A DNA stretch of 64,000 nt from Cytophagales bacterium (lineage in GTDB: Bacteria > Bacteroidota > Bacteroidia > Cytophagales > Spirosomataceae). The translations under genes and the position numbers were made by a program. A model generated the notes under the pieces. That model was not told the origin of the DNA, did no database searches, and saw only the letters and a program-made list of their open reading frames with translations. Of this stretch, positions 1 to 10,523 are shown piece after piece; position 1 is the stretch's first letter, and each line of letters begins with the position of its first letter. The DNA lies in assembly GCA_013298865.1 (NCBI GenBank), contig JAAFJL010000002.1, positions 27,978 to 91,977 on the forward strand, given 5' to 3'.

Positions 1-995
1 ATTTCAGTATAAGTCCAAGTATAGAATTTCCCCTCAACTCCTTCCGAGTCAGCATCTAAAGCTGAATAAAAACCACCTTCTGGACTTGTCATTTCAGATT
101 TTACCCAATTAATAGTTTCATAGACTACTTCTCTGTATTGCTCATTCTTTGTTAAAAGATAGGCTTCTGAATACAAACTCAACAATTGTCCATTGTCATA
201 TAACATTTTTTCAAAATGTGGAGCAAACCACTCACCATCAACGGAATAGCGAGAAAAACCGCCTTTCAGCTGGTCATAAATCCCACCAGAAGCAATTTTT
301 TGAAGTGATAAATTGATATGTTTGAGAGCATCTGGATTTTTAGAAATTTCGTAATATCGCAACAAAAACTGATAAACCGATGGCATTGGGAATTTTGGAG
401 AACTACCTACTCCACCCCATTCATGGTCGAAACTGAAAGCAATTTTTTCATACATTGCATTCAAGTCTTCAATCGAATAATCACTTTCATCTTCATTGAG
501 ACCATATTTTTCAGACTCAGAAATTAGCATATTTTGCGTAAACCCCTCCGCAGATTCTTGCAGGGCTTCTTGCTTATTTTCAAAACCTTCATTTACAGCA
601 TTTAGTACGTCTATCCATTTATGTTTGGGGAAATAAGTCCCACCATAAAACGGTTTTCCGTCGGGCATTAAGAAAACATTCAAGGGCCAGCCTCCACGAA
701 TTCCCATGGCTTGCACAGCGTCCATATAAATCGCATCAATGTCTGGTCGTTCTTCTCTGTCAATTTTGATATTGACAAAAAACTCATTCATTACTTCTGC
801 AACTGTCTCGTTCTCAAAGGATTCACGTTCCATCACATGACACCAATGACAGGCAGAATAACCAATACTTACTAAAATGGGTTTGTTTTCATAACGAGCT
901 TTCTCTAAAGCCTCTTGTCCCCATGCGTACCAATCTACGGGGTTATGAGCGTGCTGCAAGAGATAAGGACTTGTTTCGTTGGCAAGGTTATTCAT
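1..995 (-). CDS. DUF255 thioredoxin-fold protein (YyaL/SPATA20-like), 3' part missing
   Basis: This gene starts at the ATG complementary to 993-995 and runs off the left edge. 331 codons are visible of the roughly 670-700 usual for the family. The N-terminus has the family hallmark [18 protein letters not shown], followed by a thioredoxin-like segment with the CxxC-type motif [14 protein letters not shown] (about residues 46-59) and then [12 protein letters not shown]. The visible part then enters the (alpha/alpha)6-barrel-like region ([33 protein letters not shown]). The family is predicted to be cytosolic, combining a thioredoxin fold with a glycosidase-like toroid. Its biochemical role is not settled. 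It is 34 bp upstream of the next minus-strand gene's stop, so the two could be co-transcribed. Family assignment is secure; function is not. Confidence 0.93.
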   Translation of the reverse strand, partial: MNNLANETSPYLLQHAHNPVDWYAWGQEALEKARYENKPILVSIGYSACHWCHVMERESFENETVAEVMNEFFVNIKIDREERPDIDAIYMDAVQAMGIRGGWPLNVFLMPDGKPFYGGTYFPKHKWIDVLNAVNEGFENKQEALQESAEGFTQNMLISESEKYGLNEDESDYSIEDLNAMYEKIAFSFDHEWGGVGSSPKFPMPSVYQFLLRYYEISKNPDALKHINLSLQKIASGGIYDQLKGGFSRYSVDGEWFAPHFEKMLYDNGQLLSLYSEAYLLTKNEQYREVVYETINWVKSEMTSPEGGFYSALDADSEGVEGKFYTWTYTE

Positions 996-1029
996 AGAAA
1001 AAATATTTTGACTCGTAGTCGTTGAATGT

Positions 1030-2661
1030 CTATCTGATTATTGTAATCATTTTGTGAACAAAAATCTTGTTATTTGAAATCAAAAGGATATAATTGCCCG
1101 AAGCCAAGTTGTCGGCATGAACAAAGTACTCCTCAGATAAATTTACCCGTTTTTCTTGCCAAATAATTCTTCCAAATAAATCCGTAATTCTAATTGAAAA
1201 ATTAGAATCACCTTCAATTTTTCCGAAAGATTTTATTCTGAACTGTCCGTAGCTGGGATTAGGATAAACCAAAAACTCATTTTCTTGATTTGGCAAATCA
1301 AAATCACACAGAAAAGTTTCTTTCCCTTTTAACTGAATCGTTGTTGACCATTTTCCATAATTTACAGTCAAATTAGTCAGTTCATTATCTTTAGCAAACT
1401 CATTAATCGCAGCCACTAAAATTCGATTTCCCTTCACAATAGCACGCCAGAGTGGTTTTTGACTAATAAAATAATCATAAGCTGGAGCTGGCGTAATTGT
1501 TTCAGTAGTACCTTCAAAGTAGTTTTTGAATTTAGATAAACGATACAAAGCATTCGTAAATCGTTCATAAGCAGCATAATTTACGGATGTTATCGCTGTT
1601 GGGTCTTCCCAGAGCCAAATCCCTTTTGCTCCAGCAAAAAATGGAAAGATTGCCTGAGCTTCAATCATATAATCATCAATAAACTTCGAGAAATCATACC
1701 CACTTTGTGGCAAACAGCGATTATATTTCAACCATTCAAAAAGTACTAAATCTTTATTGGTTCTACCTTTATTTGCTTCAATTTGGAATAATTGATAAGC
1801 AACATTCGGATAGGTATTCAATGCTCTTGCTTCATAACAAAGATAAGCTGATGGGGTAATAAATGTATTTTGCTGGTAAAAATCCCCTCCTACGCCACCA
1901 GACAAAGTATCTTTCATATAATAATTGATGACTTTATTGCTGTTCTGCCAATCTTTCCAAGGAGTTGCAATTGGATATTCACTATTTTTTATCGGGGCGT
2001 CGCTATAAGAAGCAATATTAAAATCTGGTGGCAAACCTTCTTTTTTCAAATATTTAATTGGGGCAGCATATAAATTTGACAAATCTCGTTTGTATCGTTC
2101 TACGAAATCTATGTCTGATAAATTTCTGTATTTACTGGAAATTGTTGTATCTGATTTTAACCTCAAAATACTGGCTTCGGATGGTCTTTCTCGTTCGATA
2201 TCAAGCATTAAAATGTCAGTTTTAGGGAATTTCTGACCTCTTGAATCAGCAAACCAAGACGCAAAACCAGCCATATTATTTCGCCAGTGTTCTTCATACC
2301 TTGTTAAATTATTTCCCCAAGGGCTTTCTTTTTCGTACCAAGGTTCACCCGAAAGACTTGCAACACCATACCAGATTATTGCTCTATTTTTTTGAGGTAA
2401 TACTGAATCGGAAGGAGTAAAAGTTGAAAGATGCGAAAATCCATGTTTTAGCGGTGATGCCAAAGAATCATTTAGTCGAGGACCACCATAAACAATTGTG
2501 AATGGTAACGTAAAATCTGGAAATTGCTTCCAGTTTATTGTGCCTTTCTGAGTCGAATATTTAGGTAAAAAATCTGAAGTACAAGTGGTTTGTCCAAAAA
2601 GAAAATCTTCTTGGAAAAGGAAGCTGAAAATTAAGAATAGCAAAAAATGTCTTTTTTTCAT
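1030..2661 (-). CDS. T9SS type A sorting domain protein, unknown catalytic function
   Basis: A secreted protein of 543 residues. I chose the ATG at 2659-2661 because it begins a signal peptide ([17 protein letters not shown]) and leaves a 63-bp divergent gap to the dehydrogenase; the longer reading frame would overlap that gene's start. The last 80 or so residues look like a T9SS type A sorting domain: [14 protein letters not shown], then [11 protein letters not shown] and [10 protein letters not shown], ending KMITIIR. That predicts export through the outer membrane and surface attachment or release. The body is rich in aromatic residues and contains [21 protein letters not shown] and [11 protein letters not shown], which recalls the acidic and aromatic lining of a TIM-barrel glycosidase. 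I cannot assign a family. Sorting domain confident, enzymatic role unknown. Confidence 0.85.
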   Translation of the reverse strand: MKKRHFLLFLIFSFLFQEDFLFGQTTCTSDFLPKYSTQKGTINWKQFPDFTLPFTIVYGGPRLNDSLASPLKHGFSHLSTFTPSDSVLPQKNRAIIWYGVASLSGEPWYEKESPWGNNLTRYEEHWRNNMAGFASWFADSRGQKFPKTDILMLDIERERPSEASILRLKSDTTISSKYRNLSDIDFVERYKRDLSNLYAAPIKYLKKEGLPPDFNIASYSDAPIKNSEYPIATPWKDWQNSNKVINYYMKDTLSGGVGGDFYQQNTFITPSAYLCYEARALNTYPNVAYQLFQIEANKGRTNKDLVLFEWLKYNRCLPQSGYDFSKFIDDYMIEAQAIFPFFAGAKGIWLWEDPTAITSVNYAAYERFTNALYRLSKFKNYFEGTTETITPAPAYDYFISQKPLWRAIVKGNRILVAAINEFAKDNELTNLTVNYGKWSTTIQLKGKETFLCDFDLPNQENEFLVYPNPSYGQFRIKSFGKIEGDSNFSIRITDLFGRIIWQEKRVNLSEEYFVHADNLASGNYILLISNNKIFVHKMITIIR

Positions 2662-2724
2662 GAAAGTCGAAAAAAAATAGTAACTAATTTTTGAGTAATT
2701 TTGTAAAGAATTATTCCGAAAAAA

Positions 2725-4296
2725 ATGACACAAAAATTATCCTTGGTTCTTGAACCCGAAATAGCTTTTGAAGCTACTGAGTTAGAAAAATACGTTTTGC
2801 AACACCTCGGTTTTGATTATCTAAAATCAGAAATTATCATAAAACCTTTGAAACGCTCAATTGATGCTCGGTCACGGAATATCAAAGTTAACGTAGAATT
2901 AGAAGTTTTCGTTGATGAAAGCCCTCCTTCGATAGAAATTTTTCAAAAAAATTATCCAAATGTTTCAAATTCCAAACAGGCAATCATAGTTGGTGCGGGA
3001 CCTGCAGGGATGTTTGCGGCTCTTCGTTTAATAGAATTGGGCATAAAACCAATCGTTTTGGAACGTGGAAAAGATGTTCGAGCAAGAAGGCGAGATTTAG
3101 CTGCCATCAATAAAGATCATATTGTAAATCCCGAATCAAATTATTGTTTTGGGGAAGGCGGTGCAGGAACATATTCAGACGGAAAACTTTATACAAGAAG
3201 TAAAAAAAGAGGCGACATCAGAAGGATTTTAGAGATTTTAGTTGCCCATGGAGCAACGGATGAAATCTTGGTGGATGCTCACCCGCACATAGGTACAAAC
3301 AAGCTCCCAAAAGTAGTTACTGAACTGAGAGAGAGTATCTTAGCAGCAGGTGGCGAGGTTCACTTTGACACAAAAGTGATTGATTTTATCTTGAAAAACC
3401 AAGAAATTAAAGGAGTCGTAACTGAGGATGAAAAAGAATATACTGGAATAGGAGTGATATTGGCAACAGGGCATTCTGCAAGAGATATTTTTGAACTTTG
3501 TCAGAAAAAAGAGGTTAAAATCGAAGCAAAACCTTTTGCTTTGGGAGTACGAATCGAACACCAACAAACGCTGATTGATAGTATTCAATATCATAAATCC
3601 GAGAGAGGAAAGTACCTTCCTGCTGCTTCTTATAGTTTGGTTGCTCAGAGTTATTACAAAGGTGTTCAGCGTGGAGTTTTCTCTTTCTGTATGTGTCCAG
3701 GCGGATTTATTGTCCCTGCGGCAACTGCACCTGGCGAATTAGTTGTGAATGGAATGTCCCCATCAAGAAGAGATTCAAAATTTGCGAATTCGGGGATGGT
3801 GGTAGCTGTAAACGAAATTGATTTAGAACCCTACAAAGACTTTGGAACGTTAGCTGGGTTAGAATTCCAGAGGGAAGTTGAACAAAGAGCTTGTAAATTG
3901 GCTGGTGGTGGACAAACTGCACCCGCACAGTTGGTTGATGATTTTTTAAGAAATAAAGTTTCTAAAACCCTTTTGGAGACATCTTATCAACCTGGACTAA
4001 TTTCTTGTGATATGACAGAAGTTTTACCCGATTTTATTTCAAACTCTTTACAACAAGGACTAAGAGAGTTTGGTAAAAAAATGAGGGGATATTCAAGTAA
4101 TGAGGCACAGATTATTGGTATAGAGAGCCGTACTTCTTCGCCCGTAAGAATTCCGAGAGATAAGGAAACATTGGAACATATTACAACAAAAAGACTTTAT
4201 CCTTGTGCAGAAGGGGCAGGTTATGCAGGTGGTATCATGTCGGCTGCAATGGACGGCGAGCGTTGTGCCGAAAAATTGGTTGAGTTTTACGGGTAA
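2725..4296 (+). CDS. NAD(P)/FAD-dependent dehydrogenase (COG2509-type)
   Basis: A 523-residue flavoprotein of the 'uncharacterised FAD-dependent dehydrogenase' group. An N-terminal accessory domain of about 85 residues (KPLKRSIDARSRNIKVNVELEVF) precedes the Rossmann FAD-binding motif IIVGAGPAGMFAALRL (about residues 87-102) and the acidic end of its second strand, VLERGKDVRARRRD. Further family motifs are NYCFGEGGAGTYSDGKLYTRS, VILATGHSARD and, near the end, RLYPCAEGAGYAGGIMSAAMDG, which closes the FAD site. The length is normal. It has no signal peptide, so it is cytosolic. Homologues are widespread and conserved, but substrates are unknown. It is divergent from the T9SS protein and convergent with the operon that ends at 4336. 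Confidence 0.93.
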   Translation: MTQKLSLVLEPEIAFEATELEKYVLQHLGFDYLKSEIIIKPLKRSIDARSRNIKVNVELEVFVDESPPSIEIFQKNYPNVSNSKQAIIVGAGPAGMFAALRLIELGIKPIVLERGKDVRARRRDLAAINKDHIVNPESNYCFGEGGAGTYSDGKLYTRSKKRGDIRRILEILVAHGATDEILVDAHPHIGTNKLPKVVTELRESILAAGGEVHFDTKVIDFILKNQEIKGVVTEDEKEYTGIGVILATGHSARDIFELCQKKEVKIEAKPFALGVRIEHQQTLIDSIQYHKSERGKYLPAASYSLVAQSYYKGVQRGVFSFCMCPGGFIVPAATAPGELVVNGMSPSRRDSKFANSGMVVAVNEIDLEPYKDFGTLAGLEFQREVEQRACKLAGGGQTAPAQLVDDFLRNKVSKTLLETSYQPGLISCDMTEVLPDFISNSLQQGLREFGKKMRGYSSNEAQIIGIESRTSSPVRIPRDKETLEHITTKRLYPCAEGAGYAGGIMSAAMDGERCAEKLVEFYG

Positions 4297-4335
4297 AAGT
4301 ATAAATACCAAAATATCGTTTTAGAATTTTCAGCA

Positions 4336-5304
4336 TTACATTACTAAATTATCCAAAACTTTATCTTCAAAAAATTGCTTGGCAGTTTCACTTGCTTGCT
4401 TTAGGAGCGTTTCTAATGTTGGGTATTCCTGCCCTAAGATTTGATAGGCTTGTTGATAAGCATCAGCATCTTTTAGAAAGTTCATTTCTTGAAAAAATTC
4501 CTTTAAAGCATTGATTTTGAGACCTTTATCTTTAATTTTACCTAATTCAGCAATCATCCAACTCAAGGCAAAAAAGTTGTTTTTCTCTAAAATTAAAAAG
4601 TATTGATTCTTTTCTGAAACAGGCAAAATATTGAAAGGAGAATTTATTATTTCTGCCGAAAGATATTTTTTAAAATTATTGCCAATACTCTCATTATCAG
4701 ACAATTGAACTGCTCCCTGTAAGCCTTGCGGATAAATACTCAACCATCTTAACTTTCTTCTTAACTCATGAACTTCAGATTCCATATCTTTGAATTCAAA
4801 AGTTGTTTCAGTCATAAACTCTTGAATTTTCTGAATTTGTTCATGATAAAAATCCTTTAACTCCATAATTTCATCCTCCTCTTTTTGCCATTTCATTTTA
4901 TCAAAAAATAGAGACATACTTTTCAGTTGTTTACCATTTAGCCAATTTTTATCATTCAGAATTGAATTTAACTGAGCTAATTTTTGATGCGTTTTTTCCC
5001 TTAAATACTCTTTTACATTGTTTGGAATATTCTCATTCGTTGAAAATTCTCTCACAAAAGCTGCATAATAATCTACCGCTCCAAGCATATCCTCAACTTC
5101 CTTGAAAGTATCTTTGAGTTTTGTAAACTCCTTCTTATCATGAAACTGTGCATACATTTTTGAAAGCCCCTCTAACATAAACATTGGAGTTCTCAAATCA
5201 TTCAGAAACAACCACAATGCTGGATTTCCTTGTGTTTGTGATTTAGAAAGTAATTGTTCAATTTTAGTCAATTGAAATTCAAATCTTGCTCTGCCAAGTT
5301 TCAT
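4336..5304 (-). CDS. Helical protein of unknown function, possibly CHAD-like
   Basis: A 322-residue protein that I do not recognise securely. It lacks a signal peptide and membrane segments and is almost entirely predicted helix, rich in K, E, L and Q. Two stretches, LFLNDLRTPMFMLEGLSK (near residue 30) and EVHELRRKLRWLSIYPQG (near residue 180), recall the histidine/arginine-rich helices of CHAD domains (VHxLRxxxRxLR), which bind polyphosphate or other polyanions. This is a weak resemblance by eye. The gene begins 8 bp after the stop of the AlgX-like gene, so it is very probably the last gene of the O-acylation operon. A helper role for that complex is inference only. I see no clear terminator in the 39 bp before the convergent dehydrogenase. 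Confidence 0.75.
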   Translation of the reverse strand: MKLGRARFEFQLTKIEQLLSKSQTQGNPALWLFLNDLRTPMFMLEGLSKMYAQFHDKKEFTKLKDTFKEVEDMLGAVDYYAAFVREFSTNENIPNNVKEYLREKTHQKLAQLNSILNDKNWLNGKQLKSMSLFFDKMKWQKEEDEIMELKDFYHEQIQKIQEFMTETTFEFKDMESEVHELRRKLRWLSIYPQGLQGAVQLSDNESIGNNFKKYLSAEIINSPFNILPVSEKNQYFLILEKNNFFALSWMIAELGKIKDKGLKINALKEFFQEMNFLKDADAYQQAYQILGQEYPTLETLLKQASETAKQFFEDKVLDNLVM

Positions 5305-5312
5305 GTTTATGC

Positions 5313-6347
5313 TTATTTTAATTTTTCATTAACTTCATTTAACCAAAGTGTTTGTCCTAAACAGTTCCAATGGGTATCACTCTTGTAATAAATAGATTCT
5401 TTTTGTTTTTTAAATAACTGATAACTGTCTATAAAATCTAAATCAAGTTTGCGGTTAGTCTGAACTCTTTCAATTAAATGATTATAAAATCCCATTTCTG
5501 GATTCAAAATAGAGACTTTATTGGGTATTATTGAAAGTAAAACGTTATCAAACCCTTTGGATAAATAGTATTTTTTAGCCTCGTTCGTATTTTTAATCAA
5601 GGAATCTAACTGAGTTTCTGCCATTGGATAAAAAGATGAATTTGGGTGCGTAGATTGGGCTTCCTCGAAATAAAATATATTTTTTTCATCTGCTGATAAT
5701 AGTGTTTTGTAATCATCTTTATCCAACACAAAATGATTAAAAAGCATCTTTAACTCTTTGATTTTCAGAAATATACCATAGCTAAAAGTGCTTCGTTCCA
5801 GTCGGTCATCAATTCTTGGAGGAAAGATAGCCTCAATCAATTTTCTATACAAACTCTTTTTTGGGTATATTTCTGTTTGATACCTTTTTTGATGAACTAA
5901 TACTTTAGGAGTTGCCTCCACTTTCACAATATCAAAATTTCTAACTGGTTCAATAAAATGTTCCCGATATTTCCGTTCGACGGTTTCTAACAAAAGAATA
6001 TTTTTCTCTGTGGAGTCTAAAGTTATTTTCTCGAATGCTTCCCAATGTACGTAAGTTACTTTTCCCGCTTGATAGCGATTTGTATCTACTCTCGTTATTT
6101 CAGTAAAACTATCGCCAATGATGTAGAGATGTAATTTTGAAATTTTCTTTGGAAAAACCGTTGTTTCGCATTGAAAAATCTCTTCTTTGAATTGTGGTAA
6201 AAGTGATAATCTGTACAAGTCTCCATACCGATAGTCATCTGGAAAAACTCCTTTTTTTTCAGCAATGCCGTGCAAAGCAGGAAAATAACCAATCGTCCAA
6301 AAGAATAGAAAAAAGAATAGAAAAAAATATTTTAGTTTTGAAATCAT
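5313..6347 (-). CDS. AlgX/AlgJ-like SGNH-type partner of the O-acyltransferase
   Basis: A 344-residue protein with one N-terminal membrane segment (FFLFFFLFFWTIGYFPAL, about residues 8-25) that should anchor it in the inner membrane facing the periplasm. The SGNH-like nucleophile block is YIIGDSFTE (about residues 74-82), and the Asp-His pair lies near the C-terminus in KSDTHWNCLG. GDSF plus DxH is the signature of the AlgJ/AlgX/DHHW group, which transfers acetyl groups to exported polysaccharides together with an MBOAT membrane protein. The MBOAT gene lies 32 bp upstream in the same operon, which strongly supports pairing. The glycan acceptor is unknown. The 5' end of the gene has an A-rich low-complexity tract. 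Confidence 0.85.
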   Translation of the reverse strand: MISKLKYFFLFFFLFFWTIGYFPALHGIAEKKGVFPDDYRYGDLYRLSLLPQFKEEIFQCETTVFPKKISKLHLYIIGDSFTEITRVDTNRYQAGKVTYVHWEAFEKITLDSTEKNILLLETVERKYREHFIEPVRNFDIVKVEATPKVLVHQKRYQTEIYPKKSLYRKLIEAIFPPRIDDRLERSTFSYGIFLKIKELKMLFNHFVLDKDDYKTLLSADEKNIFYFEEAQSTHPNSSFYPMAETQLDSLIKNTNEAKKYYLSKGFDNVLLSIIPNKVSILNPEMGFYNHLIERVQTNRKLDLDFIDSYQLFKKQKESIYYKSDTHWNCLGQTLWLNEVNEKLK

Positions 6348-6379
6348 TTATGTTTTTGAATAAAATTTTTCAAGAATCC

Positions 6380-7801
6380 TTAAAATTGAAAATAAATAAA
6401 TTGATTAGAATTAAATACGCCCAAAAGGTACGTTAAGAATGTGAACGTGGGAAAAAGTACCCAAAAAGTTATATTTTTTTCTGTTTTGATATAGAAAAAA
6501 TATTTTTCTTTTATCAGCATTATCAAGATTACAATTATACAAAGTATCATTTCATTGCGAGAAAAAGGAGTGTAAAGTTTATCTGCAAACGAAAAAGTGG
6601 CTATTTTTTTCAAAACTAAAATTGCTTGTTTCAAATCAACCGCTCTGAAAAAAACCCAAGTCAGCATTACTAAAACAAATGTGAAAATTAAATTGATGGC
6701 TTTTCCAAAAGAATTATTTGGAAGCGAAAATTGTGGAAAAAATTTATTTCTAATCCTTGCCAGAATCAAATATAAACCATGCAACGTTCCCCAAACAACA
6801 AATGTCCATTTTGCTCCGTGCCACAAGCCTGAAACCATGAAAACGAAGAATTGATTAAAATAACTTTGCCATTCACCTACCCTATTTCCACCCAAAGGAA
6901 TGTACAAATAATCTCTGAACCAAGTAGATAACGAAATGTGCCAACGTCGCCAAAATTCTGAAATTGACAATGCAAAATAGGGTGTTTTGAAATTTTCCAT
7001 CAATTCAAAACCCATCACTCTTGCTGCACCCAATGCTATTTCTGAATATCCAGAAAAATCACAATATATTTGAAAACAATAGAAAAAAGCTCCTACAAGA
7101 ACCGTCACCCCTGTTTGTTGAGCAGGATTTTGATAGACAGCATCTACCACTACCGCTAATCTATCTGCAATGACTACTTTTTTGAACATTCCCCAAGCCA
7201 TCATTACCAACCCTGATTTTACTTTTTCCCAATCAAAAGCATGAAATTTATGGAATTGAGGTAATACATTTTGGGGTCTTTCAATTGGTCCTGCTACTAA
7301 TTGTGGGTAAAACATTACGTAAAGAGAATAAATCCCAAAATGTTTTTCAGCTTTTTGATTCCCCCGATACACTTCTATCGTGTAACTCATGGCTTGAAAA
7401 GTATGAAACGATAGCCCAATAGGAAGAATCAAATCTTCAAAAAGTTGGTTAAATCTGGGGATTGGGTTTTCAATTGTAAATAATCGCCAAAGCACAGAAC
7501 TCAAATTATTGTTAAAAAAATCATAATATTTAAAGAAAGCTAAGAAGCCAATATTTGAAATTAAACTTATGATTAACAAATACTTACGGTTTTTACCTTT
7601 AGCATTTTCAATCCAAATTCCTGCAAAATAATCAACAATGATAGTCGTGAAAAGTATTAGTATATATTCTGGTTTGAATACCATGTAGAAGAAACAACTT
7701 CCGAATAATAACAAACGCCAACGACCATTCCAGCCCAAACAAAAATAACTGAGGGTAATAATAATGAAGAAATAAATAAAGTGAAGCGTATTAAATACCA
7801 T
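6380..7801 (-). CDS. MBOAT family membrane O-acyltransferase (AlgI-like)
   Basis: A polytopic inner-membrane protein of 473 residues with about 10-12 hydrophobic segments. Family motifs are LPIGLSFHTFQAMSYTIEVYRG, the amphipathic stretch FWRRWHISLSTWFRDYLYIPLGG and the catalytic-histidine motif SGLWHGAKWTFVVWG. The length matches AlgI/PatA-type enzymes. These take an acyl group, usually acetyl, from a cytoplasmic donor and pass it across the membrane to a periplasmic SGNH partner that modifies a polysaccharide. The AlgX/AlgJ-like gene follows after 32 bp and the propeller-like membrane protein precedes by 25 bp, so all three are likely made together. The modified glycan is presumably the product of the glycosyltransferases upstream in the same operon. 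Confidence 0.95.
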   Translation of the reverse strand: MVFNTLHFIYFFIIITLSYFCLGWNGRWRLLLFGSCFFYMVFKPEYILILFTTIIVDYFAGIWIENAKGKNRKYLLIISLISNIGFLAFFKYYDFFNNNLSSVLWRLFTIENPIPRFNQLFEDLILPIGLSFHTFQAMSYTIEVYRGNQKAEKHFGIYSLYVMFYPQLVAGPIERPQNVLPQFHKFHAFDWEKVKSGLVMMAWGMFKKVVIADRLAVVVDAVYQNPAQQTGVTVLVGAFFYCFQIYCDFSGYSEIALGAARVMGFELMENFKTPYFALSISEFWRRWHISLSTWFRDYLYIPLGGNRVGEWQSYFNQFFVFMVSGLWHGAKWTFVVWGTLHGLYLILARIRNKFFPQFSLPNNSFGKAINLIFTFVLVMLTWVFFRAVDLKQAILVLKKIATFSFADKLYTPFSRNEMILCIIVILIMLIKEKYFFYIKTEKNITFWVLFPTFTFLTYLLGVFNSNQFIYFQF

Positions 7802-7826
7802 TATTTGATAGTGATTGTACGAAATT

Positions 7827-10475
7827 CTATTGATTATTCAGTTTAACAGACCAAGTTTCGATAGTATTTGAGGTTACTACTTTAGCTAAAAGTTTGTGAT
7901 AAGATTCTGAATAATTAAGTATTGGTAAATATTTAGATGATAAGGCTTTTTGCCCCAAACGATTGCCCTGTAAGTCATAAAGCCAATAGTTATTCCCTGC
8001 ATTTATAAGTAGAACCTTTAATCCATTCCCTAAATCTTGATAGAAAATTTTCTTTCTGCCAAAAGCTAAGTCCTTGATAGTGAATAACTCCTGTTCGTTT
8101 TTATCAATGATAGTGATGTTTTTTCCGTCTGTTCTACTGGCTAACCAGTCGGAAGAATTAATATTTTGCACCAATCCAAATCTTTGGTCTTGGGTTGGCA
8201 AAAATAGTTGCTTTTTTTCTTTAACTTTTCCTGATAAATCTATTTTAAACAACTCCCCTTTTTCGGAAATACAAATAATTTCTAAACCATTCCCTGAATT
8301 GAATATCATCGGATTTGATTTAAAAACAGACTTTAGTTCAGTTGGAAATCCGTTTAATTGCTTTCCTTTCAATGAAATCACATTCAGTTTCCCTCTTTCT
8401 TCAAGCCCTATGGCGTATCCTTCTCCTTTAATTTCAAAGGTAGGAATTGGCTCAATAAAAGATGAAAACTGAGTCGTTAAATTAGTTTTCTCGAAGCTAT
8501 TGTCTTTAAAATCAAGAGAATAGCCATTCCCGAAATTATCAAAAAAGAGTAAATTGTTCGTTGATGCTTTTATTAAATGAAAATTATCAACATTTAGTTG
8601 AGTTTCAAAAATTACTGTTTTCTCAATTTCAATTTTTTCGTTATTAGATTTTTTCAGAAATGCTGCTTCTTTTTGTGTCAAAATAAAAATATTATCTTCT
8701 CCTCCAATAATTTTGGGAGAACCAATTATTTTACCCATAATCTTTTGTTGAGCAATTTTCTTTTTTGTTGAAAACAAATTGACCTGATTATCAATCCCTT
8801 GAACTAAAATTTCAGGTTGTTTGGTTACTGAATTATTCAAAAATAAAGGCTCAGAATTCACTCCTTGCGGAATACTAATATTATCTAATTTTATCCAACT
8901 CTTGGAAGCAACAAATCTTTCTTCAGGTCCTGCAAACTCCTCGAATCGGTGCGTCGTTTGTGCAGGTGTTAGGTCTGCACGGGCTTGGGCAAGAAATGCT
9001 TGGTCTTGCTGAAACGATGCTTCAAGGTTTGAAACCTTCAACCTCCAATTTGGCGTGAGGGATTCGTAAAAACTATTCCAAATTTTATTCGGTGCAAAAA
9101 ACAGTGTCAAATTTGACTCATTTAATTTTACCAAAAGTTTCTGATTTCGAGCAGAATTACTCCAAGTATTTCCTTTTGTGAGATCTAACAAATGGTTCTC
9201 TAACGTTTGTTGACTGTTTCCACCAATGATATATTCTTTGTAAGTCGTGAAATAAAATTGATTAAATCCGTCAAAAGTGTATCCAAATAGCAAACTTGGA
9301 AAATTTTTGATAGGTAATGACCTTATTTTAAAACTACCAAAAATTGAATAATTCAATTGTAGCTCTTCTTGTAAATGAACTTTCGAGTTTAATTCATCAA
9401 GGTATTTTATTAATTTTCCATCAGAATTTTTAATGCAAACCGACTGATTACCAGCCTCGTACCTACAACTTACAACCTCACCATCTATACTTTCTAAGAT
9501 TTCTTCGATGTCTGTATCATATTTTTTTTCAACTGATTTTCTTAACGACAATAGCTTATCATTGAAATTTGAATTAAGGTTTGATGAAAACTCAGCTACA
9601 TCAGAAAAACCGTACCTTAACAAACTTATGCTTTGGTTAGAAATAACTTTTGCCGCATCACTTTTTGTAGATTTCTGCCCATCAAATAATTCACTAAATG
9701 CCCCTTCATCAGGAATATTGAAAAAACCTTCATTGGAACGAGCTGTATTATTGTACTGACAAAAAAATTGCTTGGGCAACAACACAGTCATTGATTTAAT
9801 AAAATTCTGTTTTTCAGGTTCAAATATAAAGTCAACTGCATTCAAAATACCTGTCGTATTTACATAAACTTTAAGGGGTTCAGTAGGCAATTCTTTACTT
9901 TTAAATACCAGATTTTTAGCCCACTCGTTCTTATGATTCAGAACAAGGTCTTCTAAAATCACTCCAGAAGTACTGAAAATCAACAGGTTGTCTTGGAGAA
10001 GATATGAAAATACTGCCTCTGATTTTTCATCATAAACTTCCCTGATTTTAAAACCTTGCGTTGTGTGTTGAATAGACCGAAAGCCTGATGTACTTGTAGA
10101 AAGGTCTTGAAGTTTTTTAATGAAAGGTTCGTCTTCTTCGGTGAGAGGAATATAAATTGTAAAGTCTAAATTCTCTTTTCCCTCTGGAATGAGTGAAAAG
10201 AGAATCTTTTTCTGTTCAAAATTCGATTTAAAAGGAAGTTTTTGAAGGATTTCTAAGGTTTGAAATGCTTCCGAGAGAAAGAAATCTTGGAAATTGGTGG
10301 GATTTTCTAAAGATTTTTGAGGTTTTGATTCAATTAAAAGTAATGTTTTGTCTGAAACCCAATCTAAAAGCGATGAGTTTTCACTTTTATTTTTATTGAA
10401 ATACCAATAACCTCCTATGCCAAAAAGTAACAAAAGTAAAAACAAGTAGGATTTTTTCATTGTGGTAAATTTCAT
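7827..10475 (-). CDS. Membrane-anchored protein with C-terminal propeller-like region
   Basis: An 882-residue protein with a short cytoplasmic start, one membrane helix (SYLFLLLLLFGIGGYWYF, about residues 9-26) and a large predicted periplasmic part. Residues about 35-520 resemble DUF3352-like proteins (DWVSDKTLLLIESKP, then repeated beta-rich segments); that match is tentative. From about residue 560 to the end there are short beta-strand repeats, including LKGKQLNGFPTEL and LYDLQGNRLGQ, like FG-GAP/VCBS or PQQ propeller blades. No catalytic motif is evident. A second ATG 15 bp downstream (10460) would give the more usual MKK signal-anchor start. It lies between the UDP-galactopyranose mutase gene (48 bp) and the MBOAT gene (25 bp), so a structural or scaffold role in glycan export or acylation is plausible but unproven. 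Confidence 0.85.
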   Translation of the reverse strand: MKFTTMKKSYLFLLLLLFGIGGYWYFNKNKSENSSLLDWVSDKTLLLIESKPQKSLENPTNFQDFFLSEAFQTLEILQKLPFKSNFEQKKILFSLIPEGKENLDFTIYIPLTEEDEPFIKKLQDLSTSTSGFRSIQHTTQGFKIREVYDEKSEAVFSYLLQDNLLIFSTSGVILEDLVLNHKNEWAKNLVFKSKELPTEPLKVYVNTTGILNAVDFIFEPEKQNFIKSMTVLLPKQFFCQYNNTARSNEGFFNIPDEGAFSELFDGQKSTKSDAAKVISNQSISLLRYGFSDVAEFSSNLNSNFNDKLLSLRKSVEKKYDTDIEEILESIDGEVVSCRYEAGNQSVCIKNSDGKLIKYLDELNSKVHLQEELQLNYSIFGSFKIRSLPIKNFPSLLFGYTFDGFNQFYFTTYKEYIIGGNSQQTLENHLLDLTKGNTWSNSARNQKLLVKLNESNLTLFFAPNKIWNSFYESLTPNWRLKVSNLEASFQQDQAFLAQARADLTPAQTTHRFEEFAGPEERFVASKSWIKLDNISIPQGVNSEPLFLNNSVTKQPEILVQGIDNQVNLFSTKKKIAQQKIMGKIIGSPKIIGGEDNIFILTQKEAAFLKKSNNEKIEIEKTVIFETQLNVDNFHLIKASTNNLLFFDNFGNGYSLDFKDNSFEKTNLTTQFSSFIEPIPTFEIKGEGYAIGLEERGKLNVISLKGKQLNGFPTELKSVFKSNPMIFNSGNGLEIICISEKGELFKIDLSGKVKEKKQLFLPTQDQRFGLVQNINSSDWLASRTDGKNITIIDKNEQELFTIKDLAFGRKKIFYQDLGNGLKVLLINAGNNYWLYDLQGNRLGQKALSSKYLPILNYSESYHKLLAKVVTSNTIETWSVKLNNQ

Positions 10476-10523
10476 AAAGGATTAAAGATAAATCATATAC
10501 TTTATGGTGTGTTTACTTCAAAA

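Noticed and set aside
2662..2733. Upstream extension of the T9SS protein to 2733
   Set aside because: It would overlap the divergent dehydrogenase start and places 24 residues before a good signal peptide.
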